Below are positions 24,387 to 31,784 of a stretch of DNA of 38,637 bases, one piece after another. Position numbers and translations under genes: made by a program. Positions within the stretch are counted from its first letter, which is position 1, and each line of letters opens with the position of its first letter. The notes under the pieces were generated by a model. It had not been told where the DNA came from, searched no databases, and worked only from the letters and a program-made list of their open reading frames with translations. The DNA is from an uncultured Eubacteriales bacterium (lineage in GTDB: Bacteria; Bacillota; Clostridia; Christensenellales; Borkfalkiaceae): assembly GCA_900543915.1 (NCBI GenBank), contig UQTB01000020.1:1-38637 (forward strand). The letters are read 5' to 3'.

Positions 24387-24596
24387 TCAGTAATTTTCTC
24401 TTCCGAGAAGATAATCGGCGCTGACGTCGAAAATATCGCACAGCATATTCAGCTGTTCGTAACTGCATTCGTAAATTCCCTTTTCAAAGCGCTGATACAC
24501 TGGCTGCGCAACGCCGAGTTTGAGTGCCACTTCTTTCTGCGTCATTTTGTTCATCAGTCTGCACTCCTTCAGCCGCCTGCCCAGTTGTTCTTTCAT
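24387..24596 (-). CDS. Small XRE-family HTH regulator
   Basis: This 69-aa protein is almost entirely one Cro/CI-type helix-turn-helix: LGRRLKECRLMNKMTQKEVALKLGV (about 5-29), then QPVYQRFEKGIYECSYEQL and the ending DIFDVSADYLLGR, a typical XRE close. It has no sensor domain. On the minus strand, AGGAGGAAATGAC precedes the ATG at 24596, so the start is well supported. The upstream gap holds repeated TGTCGA-type sequences and a GACAAA/TTTGTC inverted repeat that may be its own operators. It is convergent with the glp operon and divergent from the membrane-protein gene. The targets are unknown. Confidence 0.88.
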   Translation of the reverse strand: MKEQLGRRLKECRLMNKMTQKEVALKLGVAQPVYQRFEKGIYECSYEQLNMLCDIFDVSADYLLGRENY

Positions 24597-24866
24597 GTCA
24601 TTTCCTCCTTTTGACCAAGTGGTTTTATGTCGAACAATATAATTTTAAGACAAATAATGTAGAATTTTGTCGATTATGCTTAGAGTGTATGTTTAAATGG
24701 GGCGCAATCCGGTCGCTTTCCTCTATTATTCCCGGAAACTACATAAAATATACGATAATATAATTATTTTTTTGAAATACAGAAAATGTTATAACAGGAG
24801 AACGGGCAAAAATTTTTGTCTGTTTCGTCTAATTTTCGCTTTTTCGGGAGAAAATGAAAAAAAAGA

Positions 24867-24895
24867 TTGATTTCTTCGGCGATTTATTGTACAAT
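24867..24895 (+). promoter_or_regulatory. Promoter of the unrecognised membrane-protein gene
   Basis: TTGATT (24867-24872) and TACAAT (24890-24895) are separated by 17 bp. Transcription would start near 24902, which excludes any start codon upstream of that and supports a start at TTG 24942 or ATG 24966. Confidence 0.7.
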
Positions 24896-24941
24896 GTTAT
24901 TCGGGCGGCAGGCGGAGAGGTCTGTCCCGAAGAGGTGCCTT

Positions 24942-25901
24942 TTGAGATTCAGAAACGCATTTAAAATGCTGTTTGCCAATTTCGGCAACGCCTATAAGAT
25001 ATTGTTATACCGGCTGATCGTGCTCGCGGTGTTCGTGCTCATCGGCCTCGCATGCCTTTACAACAATTTCAACTCCATTTTGCAGGAGAGTCGCGCACTG
25101 GAGCTGATCACCTCCGGCTGGGACGTGCTCAAGAGCGTATTCACCACGTTGGAGCCGGAGGCAATGGCGGAAGCGCGCGCCGCCTTTGCGGAGAACATTG
25201 CCGCCACGCAGGCGTATTTTGCCCAAAATATGAGCAAGGTCTACGTTCTGCTCTCCGTGACGGTGGTGCTCTATCTCGCCTGCTCGTTTTTCATGGGGCT
25301 CTCGAATTACGCGGTCGGGGAGCTGACGAACGATCATATGTCCAGCATGTCCCATCCCAGCTTCGTCGTGAGTCTGTTCAAGAATTTGGGAAAAGCCTGT
25401 CAGTTTTCGCTGTTGGACGTATTGTTTTCTTTCCTGTTTTTCCTGGCGGGATTCGGCGTCAGCCTGCTGATCTTTTTATTCGCTTTTGAGGACGTGCCGC
25501 TTTTGGCTGTGTCTCTCTCGGTGCTGGTTTTTATTCTGGTGCTTTCGCTGAAGCTGTCCTTCTTATCCGGCTTTATGCCGGCGATGATCGCCGACGGTCT
25601 GCCGGTCGGAAAGGCGCTGAAAAAATCCTTTGAAATCCCCGAAAAGCAGTTCGGGAGGCTTTATTCCGGTTATCTCGTTTACTGCCTCGTCGTGCTGTAT
25701 CTGAACCTTTCCTTCACCATATTCACGTTTTTCGTGGGGCTGATCCTGACGCTGCCGCTGACCTTCTTTTTCCTGGTCAACATGCAGTTCGTCAATTATT
25801 ACACGCTGGAAAAAAAGAAATATTACGTGACGTTTGATGAAAAGGTTATCCCAAAAGAGTTGCGGGAAGACGAAAGCATATTGAAAGATATGGATCTGTA
25901 A
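24942..25901 (+). CDS. Integral membrane protein of unknown function
   Basis: This protein of about 319 aa has roughly six hydrophobic helices: about residues 18-40, 100-120, a pair near 155-205, and two near 245-295, with a polar loop of about 60 residues after the first helix. The C-terminus is a short charged cytoplasmic tail. I do not recognise the family. TTG 24942 is preferred because AGAGGTG lies about 5 nt upstream; ATG 24966 would lose eight residues. The frame is open further upstream, but that part contains the promoter. It is a single-gene unit, with its own promoter and a terminator right after the stop. No transport or enzymatic motif is visible. Confidence 0.75.
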   Translation: MRFRNAFKMLFANFGNAYKILLYRLIVLAVFVLIGLACLYNNFNSILQESRALELITSGWDVLKSVFTTLEPEAMAEARAAFAENIAATQAYFAQNMSKVYVLLSVTVVLYLACSFFMGLSNYAVGELTNDHMSSMSHPSFVVSLFKNLGKACQFSLLDVLFSFLFFLAGFGVSLLIFLFAFEDVPLLAVSLSVLVFILVLSLKLSFLSGFMPAMIADGLPVGKALKKSFEIPEKQFGRLYSGYLVYCLVVLYLNLSFTIFTFFVGLILTLPLTFFFLVNMQFVNYYTLEKKKYYVTFDEKVIPKELREDESILKDMDL

Positions 25902-25928
25902 GGGTAGCCGCAAGGCTGCTCTTTTTTT
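25902..25928 (+). terminator. Intrinsic terminator after the membrane-protein gene
   Basis: GGGTAGCC (25902-25909), GNRA-type loop GCAA, GGCTGCTC (25914-25921) form an 8-bp stem with two G-T pairs, followed by seven T (25922-25928). Confidence 0.82.
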
Positions 25929-25945
25929 GTGAGCAAGGAGGAATC

Positions 25946-27331
25946 ATGAAGACGGATATTCTGATTATAGGAGCGGGGCCCGCCGGCATTTTCGCCGCAT
26001 ACGAGTTGCTGAACAGGGGATACAAAGGGAAAATCCTCATCGCCGAAAAGGGCGTCGCCATCGAAAACCGCGCATGCCCGAAGGCGAAAACGGGGCATTG
26101 CGTCAGCTGTAAGAACTGCCACATCACAACCGGTTTTTCGGGCGCGGGCGCTTTTTCGGACGGGAAACTTTCCCTCTCTCCCGAAGTCGGCGGCGAGCTC
26201 CCCGAGCTCGTCGGCGCGGCGCTGGTGAAAGAGACCATCGAGTATACCGACGGGATCTACCTGTCGTTCGGCGCGGATCCGAAGGTGGAGGGCGTCTCGA
26301 TGACGGAGAAGGTAAAGGAGATCCGCAAAAAGGCCATTCAGGCGAACTTAAAGCTGGTAGACTGCCCCATCCGCCACCTCGGCACGGAAAAGGCGCAGGA
26401 GATCTATTATAAAATCGAGCAGAATCTCCTTTCGCGCGGCGTGGAAATCTTATTTTCCGCCGACTGTACGGATCTCATCGTCGAAAACGGCGTTTGTTCG
26501 GGCGCATACGTCGTCCGTAAGGGGCGAGAGGAAGCGATTTCGGCGGAGCGGGTCATCGTGGCGACCGGCAGGCGGGGCGCGGACTGGCTGGAACGGATGT
26601 GTGAAAAACACGGCGTCGCGCATGCGCCGGGCACTGTGGATATCGGCGTGCGCGTGGAAGTGCGCAACGAGGTGATGGAGGAAGTCAACAACATCCTCTA
26701 CGAATCCAAGCTGATCGGCTATCCGAAGCCGTTTAAAGACAAGGTGCGCACGTTCTGCCAGAACCCCGGCGGCTTCGTCAGCCAGGAAAATTATGACGAC
26801 GCGCTCGCCGTCGTGAACGGTCATTCTTACAAAGATAAAAAGTCTAACAATACGAATCTCGCGATTTTGTGTTCGCACCACTTTACGGCGCCCTTTCATC
26901 AGCCGATCTCTTACGCCAAGAAGGTGGGAGAGCTGACGAATATGCTGGGCGGCGGTCATATCCTCGTACAGCGCTACGGCGATATTCTGGACGGAAAACG
27001 GAGCTGGCAGGAGGAGCTGGATCGCTCCAACGTCAGGCCGACGCTGGCGGATGCGGTTGCAGGCGACATCACGGCGGCGATGCCCTACCGCGCGATGACT
27101 TCCATCCTGAATTTCATCGCGGAAGTAGATACGGTAGTGCCGGGATTCGCGAGCGCGGAAACGCTGCTCTATTCGCCCGAGCTGAAATTCTACAGCAACA
27201 AAATCGGGATGGACAGCGCGTTCCGTACCTCCGTGCGCAATCTGCACTGTCTGGGCGATTCCACCGGATGGACGCACGGTTTGATGATGGCGTCTGTCAT
27301 GGGCGTGCTGATGGCGCGTACGATCGTCTGA
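25946..27331 (+). CDS. FAD-dependent dehydrogenase, COG2509-like
   Basis: This 461-aa flavoprotein has an N-terminal FAD-binding Rossmann motif (ILIIGAGPAGIFAAYELLNRG, residues 5-25). A cysteine-rich segment follows (CPKAKTGHCVSCKNCHITTG, about 45-64), then GFSGAGAFSDGKLS. This is the pattern of the large, poorly characterised dehydrogenase family of COG2509, related to HI0933-like flavoproteins. A late GDSTGWTHGLMMASVMGVLMA closes the FAD fold. Four cysteines near residues 45-61 could hold a metal or act in redox. AAGGAGG lies 6 nt before ATG 25946. No promoter is seen in the 44-bp gap after the preceding terminator. The substrate is not known. Confidence 0.88.
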   Translation: MKTDILIIGAGPAGIFAAYELLNRGYKGKILIAEKGVAIENRACPKAKTGHCVSCKNCHITTGFSGAGAFSDGKLSLSPEVGGELPELVGAALVKETIEYTDGIYLSFGADPKVEGVSMTEKVKEIRKKAIQANLKLVDCPIRHLGTEKAQEIYYKIEQNLLSRGVEILFSADCTDLIVENGVCSGAYVVRKGREEAISAERVIVATGRRGADWLERMCEKHGVAHAPGTVDIGVRVEVRNEVMEEVNNILYESKLIGYPKPFKDKVRTFCQNPGGFVSQENYDDALAVVNGHSYKDKKSNNTNLAILCSHHFTAPFHQPISYAKKVGELTNMLGGGHILVQRYGDILDGKRSWQEELDRSNVRPTLADAVAGDITAAMPYRAMTSILNFIAEVDTVVPGFASAETLLYSPELKFYSNKIGMDSAFRTSVRNLHCLGDSTGWTHGLMMASVMGVLMARTIV

Positions 27332-27355
27332 GCCGCACCGCACATTTTAAAAGTA

Positions 27356-27382
27356 AAAACACCTCGAACGAGGTGTTTTCTT
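27356..27382 (+). terminator. Intrinsic terminator of the COG2509-like gene
   Basis: AAAACACCTCG (27356-27366) and CGAGGTGTTTT (27369-27379) form an inverted repeat with a small loop, ending in TTTTCTTC. It lies 25 bp after the stop and faces the pyk terminator. Confidence 0.8.
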
Positions 27383-27390
27383 CTGTCCAT

Positions 27391-27419
27391 AAAAATACCC
27401 CGCGGTCCATCCGCGGGGT
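27391..27419 (-). terminator. Intrinsic terminator of pyk
   Basis: On the minus strand ACCCCGCGG (27411-27419), loop ATGGA, CCGCGGGGT (27397-27405) is followed by ATTTTTATGG, a T-rich tail. It begins 7 bp after the pyk stop. Confidence 0.85.
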
Positions 27420-27425
27420 TTGCGC

Positions 27426-28838
27426 TTATACGCTTTCGATTTTGATGAGGTTGGTATTTCCCGGTTTTCCGTTCGGGGAACCGGCGGTAATCACGATCTT
27501 GTCGCCTTTTTTTGCGAGCTTGGTAGCTTTCGCCGCCGCGATCGCGTGATAGAAGAGCACGTCGGTGGACTGGAATTCTTCCGCGATGACGGGAATTACA
27601 CCCCAGGAAAGAGAGAGCTTTCTCCAAACGCGCTCGTCCGTCGTCATTCCCAGAATATTGATAGGGGAACGGAAGCGGGACACCATGCGCGCGGTACAGC
27701 CGCTGCGGGTGCATATGACCATCAGTTCCGCGCCGACGTCGATCGCCACCGAGCAGGTAGCGTGCGAGATCGCGTCCAGCGTGCTCCTGATTTTGAATTC
27801 CGAGTTGCGGAAGCGCTTCGCATAATCGATCTTCGTCTCGGTCGCCTCGGCGATGCGGCTCATGGTCTTTACGGTGAGCACGGGGTATTTTCCCATCGCC
27901 GTTTCGCCGGAAAGCATGATGGCGCTCGTGCCGTCGTACACGGCGTTGGCCACATCCGAGATCTCCGCTCTCGTGGGGCGGGGATTGACGATCATGGATT
28001 CCAGCATTTCGGTCGCCGTGATCACGCGCTTGCCGAGCATGCGGCATTTTTGGATCAGCATCTTTTGGATGGCGGGGAGCTCTTCAAAGGGGATCTCCAC
28101 GCCCATGTCGCCGCGCGCCACCATGATGCCGTCGCTCGCTTCGATGATGTCTTCGATATTGTCCACGCCGGAGCGGTTCTCGATCTTTGCGATGAGGTCG
28201 ATGTTTCCGCCTCCGTGCCCGGCGAGAAAAGTGCGGACGTCTTCCAGATTCTGACGGTTGGAGACAAAGGAACAGGCGACGAAATCCACGTCGTGTTCAA
28301 TGCCGAACAGCAGATCCTCTTTATCCTGTTCGCTGAGATAGACCTGATTCAGCACTTTGTTGGGGAAACTCATGCTCTTGCGGTTGCTGAGCTCTCCGCC
28401 GGCGAGTACGGTGCAGACCGCGTCCGTCTCCGTGAGTTCCGTTACCTCGAAAATGAGAAGTCCGTTGCTGAGGAGAATTTTATCTCCGACGGCCAGTTCG
28501 CGGATCATAGGCTTGTATGAGACGGATACGCGATGTTCGTCGCCCTCGATCTCTTCGGCGGTGAAGGAGAACGTATCGCCGTCTTTCAGCATTACGCTTC
28601 CGTTGCGGAAGGTCTTGATGCGGTATTCCGGGCCCTTGGTATCCAGCATGATGGAGATGGGCAGATTGAGCTTTTCGCGCACACGCTTGATGGTTGCGAT
28701 TTTTTCGGCGTGTTCTTCGTGCGTACCGTGGGAAAAATTGAGGCGCGCCACATTCATGCCGGCGAGAGCCATCTGCGTGAGCACTTCTTCGGATTCGCTG
28801 GCAGGGCCGATCGTGCAGATAATTTTCGTCTTTTTCAT
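27426..28838 (-). CDS. pyk: Pyruvate kinase
   Basis: This 470-aa enzyme converts phosphoenolpyruvate and ADP to pyruvate and ATP, the last step of glycolysis. The family landmarks are present: KIICTIGPAS at the N-terminus, NFSHGTHEEH, LDTKGPEYR, KIENRSGVDNIEDII, MVARGDMGVEIP, ATEMLESMI and MLSGETAMGKYP. LDTKGPEYR departs slightly from the common LDTKGPEIR, and ATEMLESM from the common ATQMLESM. The extra C-terminal PEP-utiliser domain found in Bacillus enzymes is absent. I chose the ATG at 28838, with GGAG 7 nt upstream on the minus strand; an in-frame TTG four codons earlier is less likely. It is divergent from citrate synthase. Confidence 0.96.
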   Translation of the reverse strand: MKKTKIICTIGPASESEEVLTQMALAGMNVARLNFSHGTHEEHAEKIATIKRVREKLNLPISIMLDTKGPEYRIKTFRNGSVMLKDGDTFSFTAEEIEGDEHRVSVSYKPMIRELAVGDKILLSNGLLIFEVTELTETDAVCTVLAGGELSNRKSMSFPNKVLNQVYLSEQDKEDLLFGIEHDVDFVACSFVSNRQNLEDVRTFLAGHGGGNIDLIAKIENRSGVDNIEDIIEASDGIMVARGDMGVEIPFEELPAIQKMLIQKCRMLGKRVITATEMLESMIVNPRPTRAEISDVANAVYDGTSAIMLSGETAMGKYPVLTVKTMSRIAEATETKIDYAKRFRNSEFKIRSTLDAISHATCSVAIDVGAELMVICTRSGCTARMVSRFRSPINILGMTTDERVWRKLSLSWGVIPVIAEEFQSTDVLFYHAIAAAKATKLAKKGDKIVITAGSPNGKPGNTNLIKIESV

Positions 28839-28873
28839 CGTATTCTCCAAATTTCGAATTTCAGTCCGTTTTT

Positions 28874-28902
28874 ATTTTAGAATGTTTCGGTAAAAAAAGC
28901 AA
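28874..28902 (-). promoter_or_regulatory. Promoter of pyk
   Basis: On the minus strand TTGCTT (28897-28902) and TAAAAT (28874-28879) are separated by 17 bp, giving a leader of about 30 nt before the chosen start at 28838. Confidence 0.6.
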
Positions 28903-29035
28903 GCAAAATGCCGCGGCAATCTTTTTCAGGAACAGAGCCGGCGTAAAATTTCCGAATAATTATGAATATTTTTGAATATCTATATTTGCAATTAGGCGAA
29001 ATATCCCCCTGCATTATGCTTTTTATCGAATTTTG

Positions 29036-29064
29036 TTGACAAATTGTCGAATTTATGATATTAT
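29036..29064 (+). promoter_or_regulatory. Promoter of citrate synthase, overlapped by an inverted repeat
   Basis: TTGACA (29036-29041) and TATTAT (29059-29064, with an extended-10 TG) are separated by 17 bp. GACAAATTGTC (29038-29048) is an inverted repeat of two 5-bp arms around one base, covering the end of the -35. It could be a repressor site. Confidence 0.75.
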
Positions 29065-29089
29065 TACAAAAATTTTTGGAGGAGGCGCT

Positions 29090-30445
29090 ATGAATCAATA
29101 TTCGGAAATAACAGAGACCATCAAAAGACTTGCCAAGCGGTGCGAGAGAAACGATAAATTCGATCAGGCGCTTTACGAAAAATACGACGTAAAGAGGGGA
29201 CTCCGCGATCAGAACGGCGCGGGGGTCGTCGCGGGGCTGACGGATATTTCCATCGTCAACGGAAAACGATGGGAGGACGATCATTGGGTCTCCATTCCCG
29301 GCGAACTCTACTACCGTGGCGTAGACGTCAGAGATCTGGTGAAAAATTACGCGGGCGATCACCGCGGATTTGAAGAGGCGGCGTATCTTTTGCTGTTCAA
29401 CAAACTGCCCGGCCGCGCGGAGCTGGATGAATTCTGCGATACTCTCGCGGAGTACCGCACCCTTCCCACCAATTTTGTGCGAGACGTCATTCTGAAGGCG
29501 CCGAACGGCGATATCATGAACTCCCTCTCGCGCAGCGTGCTTACGTTATATTCGTACGATACCAACGCGTCGGATATGAGCATAGAAAATATTTTGCGGC
29601 AGTGCATCCAGATGATCGCGGTCTTTCCCTTGCTCGCGGTCTACGCCTATCAGGCGCATACGCATTATAACGAGGGAAACAGTCTGATCATCCATCCGCC
29701 GAAAAAGGCGTTTTCCACCGCGGAAAACGTCCTTCACATGCTTCGGCCGGACGGGAATTTCACCGAGCTGGAGGCGCGCGTTCTGGATATCGCCTTTATC
29801 CTGCATGCAGAACACGGCGGCGGAAATAATTCCACCTTTACCACGCGCGTCGTGACGTCTTCCGGCACGGATACGTATTCCGCCGTGACGGCGGCGCTCT
29901 GTTCGCTGAAAGGGGCGAAGCACGGCGGCGCAAATCAAAAGGTGATCGAGATGTTCGGCGACATCAAGGCGCATGTTTCCGACTGGTCGGACGAGCGCGC
30001 GCTCACGGACTATATCGACGCGCTGCTGGACGGAAGAGCGGGGGATCGCAGCGGGCTTATTTACGGCGTCGGGCACGCGGTCTATTCGGTTTCCGATCCG
30101 CGCGCGGAGATCTTCAAGGGTTTTGTCCGCAAATTATCCGTCGAAAAGGGGTTTGAAGAGGAGTTTGCGCTCTACGAACGCGTGGAAAAGATCGCCCTGG
30201 ATCTCATCGCGAAAAAGCGGAAAATCTACAAAGGCGTCTGTGTAAACGTGGATTTTTACAGCGGCCTGGCATATAAGATGCTCAATCTGCCATCCGAACT
30301 GTATACGCCCATCTTTGCCGTATCCCGCATCGCCGGGTGGAGCGCGCACCGCATCGAGGAACTGCTCAATTCCAGCAGAATCATCCGGCCCGCTTACGTC
30401 AGCGTTTCTCACCCCGTCGGGTACGTAAAAATAGATGAAAGATGA
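29090..30445 (+). CDS. gltA: Citrate synthase
   Basis: This 451-aa enzyme condenses acetyl-CoA with oxaloacetate to give citrate. The three catalytic residues are in recognisable blocks: His in LHAEHGGGNNSTFT (about residue 243), His in GVGHAVYSVSDPR, and Asp in NVDFYSGL. The CoA-binding region SSGTDTYSAV also fits. It has an N-terminal extension of about 60 residues before the core, as in other Clostridial forms. ATG 29090 follows GGAGGAGGCGCT; the frame is open further upstream, but that covers the promoter. It stands alone with no aconitase or isocitrate dehydrogenase nearby, so it probably serves glutamate biosynthesis. Whether it makes (S)- or (R)-citrate, as Re-type enzymes do, follows from family: this is the Si type. 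Confidence 0.94.
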   Translation: MNQYSEITETIKRLAKRCERNDKFDQALYEKYDVKRGLRDQNGAGVVAGLTDISIVNGKRWEDDHWVSIPGELYYRGVDVRDLVKNYAGDHRGFEEAAYLLLFNKLPGRAELDEFCDTLAEYRTLPTNFVRDVILKAPNGDIMNSLSRSVLTLYSYDTNASDMSIENILRQCIQMIAVFPLLAVYAYQAHTHYNEGNSLIIHPPKKAFSTAENVLHMLRPDGNFTELEARVLDIAFILHAEHGGGNNSTFTTRVVTSSGTDTYSAVTAALCSLKGAKHGGANQKVIEMFGDIKAHVSDWSDERALTDYIDALLDGRAGDRSGLIYGVGHAVYSVSDPRAEIFKGFVRKLSVEKGFEEEFALYERVEKIALDLIAKKRKIYKGVCVNVDFYSGLAYKMLNLPSELYTPIFAVSRIAGWSAHRIEELLNSSRIIRPAYVSVSHPVGYVKIDER

Positions 30446-30461
30446 AAAATGAAAAAAACGC

Positions 30462-30490
30462 TTGACAATTCCGCTTCCGTATATTATACT
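30462..30490 (+). promoter_or_regulatory. Promoter of rubrerythrin
   Basis: TTGACA (30462-30467) and TATACT (30485-30490) are separated by 17 bp. The Fur/PerR-like box at 30496-30510 covers the predicted transcription start. Confidence 0.85.
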
Positions 30491-30495
30491 GTAAA

Positions 30496-30510
30496 TAAGA
30501 ATGATTATCA
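30496..30510 (+). promoter_or_regulatory. Fur/PerR-type operator
   Basis: TAAGAATgATTATCA fits the 7-1-7 inverted-repeat form: the right arm ATTATCA is the full Fur-box half and five of seven bases of the left arm match. It lies just behind the -10 of the rubrerythrin promoter. PerR control of rubrerythrin is common in Clostridia; PerR versus Fur cannot be decided here. Confidence 0.6.
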
Positions 30511-30526
30511 GTTACGGAGGTAAAAT

Positions 30527-31060
30527 ATGGAACTGAAAGGCACTAAGACGGAAAAAAACCTGATGGCGGCTTTTGCGGGGGAATCGCAGGCGAGAAACAA
30601 ATACACCTATTTTGCGAGCGTAGCCAAAAAAGAGGGATATGAACAGATCGCCGAGATCTTCACGAAAACTGCGGACAATGAAAAAGAACATGCGAAGCTG
30701 TGGTTCAAAGCGCTCGGCGAACTCGGCAAGACTGCGGAAAATCTCGCTGCGGCCGCTGCGGGCGAGAATTACGAGTGGACGGATATGTATAAGCAGTTTG
30801 CGGAAGAAGCGGACGAAGAGGGCTTCCACGAGCTGGCGGAGCAGTTCCGCGGCGTGGCGCTCATCGAGCGCTCGCACGAAGAGCGCTACCGCAAGCTCCT
30901 GAACAACGTCGAAATGCAGAGCGTTTTCGCGAAGTCGGAGGAGAAAATGTGGGAATGCCGCAACTGCGGGCACCTCGTTATGGGGAAAAACGCCCCGGTC
31001 GTCTGCCCGGTATGTAAACATCCGCAGAGCTACTTCGAGGTCCGCAAAGAAAATTATTAA
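30527..31060 (+). CDS. rbr: Rubrerythrin
   Basis: This 177-aa protein reduces hydrogen peroxide in anaerobes using a di-iron site and a rubredoxin-type iron centre. The four-helix bundle supplies the ligands GESQARNKY (Glu near 19), NEKEHAKLW (Glu, His near 50-55), DEEGFHELA and ERSHEERY. The C-terminal domain is a rubredoxin-like Cys4 site: CRNCG and CPVCK, near residues 144-163. Length is slightly below the 190 aa of the classic protein but the order of domains is standard. ATG 30527 has GGAGG 8 nt upstream. It has its own promoter, a Fur/PerR-like box and a terminator, so it forms a single-gene oxidative-stress unit. Confidence 0.96.
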   Translation: MELKGTKTEKNLMAAFAGESQARNKYTYFASVAKKEGYEQIAEIFTKTADNEKEHAKLWFKALGELGKTAENLAAAAAGENYEWTDMYKQFAEEADEEGFHELAEQFRGVALIERSHEERYRKLLNNVEMQSVFAKSEEKMWECRNCGHLVMGKNAPVVCPVCKHPQSYFEVRKENY

Positions 31061-31074
31061 ATGGATGAAACAGG

Positions 31075-31104
31075 ACGAACGGTTTTCACGCCGTTCGTTT
31101 TTTT
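31075..31104 (+). terminator. Intrinsic terminator of rubrerythrin
   Basis: ACGAACGG (31075-31082), 8-nt loop, CCGTTCGT (31091-31098) is an 8-bp perfect stem followed by seven T (31098-31104). Confidence 0.87.
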
Positions 31105-31115
31105 ATGAAAAAAAC

Positions 31116-31144
31116 TTGACATCGCCGCAGATTTTATATATACT
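31116..31144 (+). promoter_or_regulatory. Promoter of the tetR-type/ABC exporter operon
   Basis: TTGACA (31116-31121) and TATACT (31139-31144) are separated by 17 bp, 12 bp after the previous terminator. Confidence 0.85.
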
Positions 31145-31151
31145 GTATGAT

Positions 31152-31169
31152 ATATATTATAAAATATAT
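31152..31169 (+). promoter_or_regulatory. Candidate TetR operator
   Basis: ATATATT (31152-31158) and AATATAT (31163-31169) are perfect 7-bp inverted arms around ATAA. The site covers the predicted transcription start and lies 13 bp before the tetR-type gene, a common place for autorepression. AT-richness makes chance possible. Confidence 0.5.
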
Positions 31170-31181
31170 TAAGGAGCAGTC

Positions 31182-31754
31182 ATGCCGCCGAAGACGAGAA
31201 TACCCCGCGAACGGGTGGAGGAAGCCGCGTTCGAAATAGCGAGAGAAAAGGGAATGTCCGCAATTACCGCAACGGGCGTTGCGGAGCGGCTGCGCTGTTC
31301 AACGCAGCCCGTATATTGGTGGTTCGGCACGATGGATTCGCTGAAAGCAGCGGTAAGGCGCCGTGCCGGAGAGCGGTACAAATCTTTTCTTTTTCAGCCG
31401 GTTGAAAATGTGCCGCTCTACAAAGCGGCGGGAATCAACTATATCCGCTTTGCGAAAGAAGAGAGGGAGCTCTTCAGAATATTGTTTATGTCCGAGACCA
31501 AAGCGGTTCCGATATTGGAATCGACGTTGGACGAGAACAAAGAAGAATTGCTCGGCATCATCCGTATGCAGACGGGGCTGGACGACATACGTGCGAATCG
31601 GCTGTATACAGCCATGTGGATCTTCACCCACGGAATCGCGGTCATGCTCGCAACCGGCGCCGCGGCATTTTCGGAAAGGGAGATCGGGGAAATGCTGACC
31701 GACGCCTACCGCGGATTTTTATGCCGCTTCCGCGGACGGGAAGAAATAAGCTGA
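31182..31754 (+). CDS. TetR-family transcriptional regulator
   Basis: This 190-aa protein has the N-terminal TetR HTH (VEEAAFEIAREKGMSAITATGVAERLRCSTQPVYWWFG, about residues 11-48), followed by a helical ligand domain of the larger-C-terminal type (about 60-185). It is likely a repressor of its own operon: a palindrome sits between its promoter and start codon. GGAG lies about 7 nt before ATG 31182. The ABC ATPase begins 31 bp downstream on the same strand, so regulator and exporter are probably cotranscribed. The signal ligand is likely a drug or toxic metabolite exported by that pump, but this is inferred. Confidence 0.9.
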   Translation: MPPKTRIPRERVEEAAFEIAREKGMSAITATGVAERLRCSTQPVYWWFGTMDSLKAAVRRRAGERYKSFLFQPVENVPLYKAAGINYIRFAKEERELFRILFMSETKAVPILESTLDENKEELLGIIRMQTGLDDIRANRLYTAMWIFTHGIAVMLATGAAAFSEREIGEMLTDAYRGFLCRFRGREEIS

Positions 31755-31784
31755 ATTTGAGAAAAGTGTTTGACAGGGAGGTTT

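Noticed and set aside
24597..24866. Possible small RNA or riboswitch in the longest gene-free stretch
   Set aside because: No stable conserved structure or terminator is visible; only operator-like repeats and AT-rich DNA were seen.
31770..31784. TTG start for the ABC ATPase and the TTGACA beginning at 31770 as a promoter
   Set aside because: The TTG overlaps the ribosome-binding site, and no -10 is found at a fitting distance from the TTGACA.
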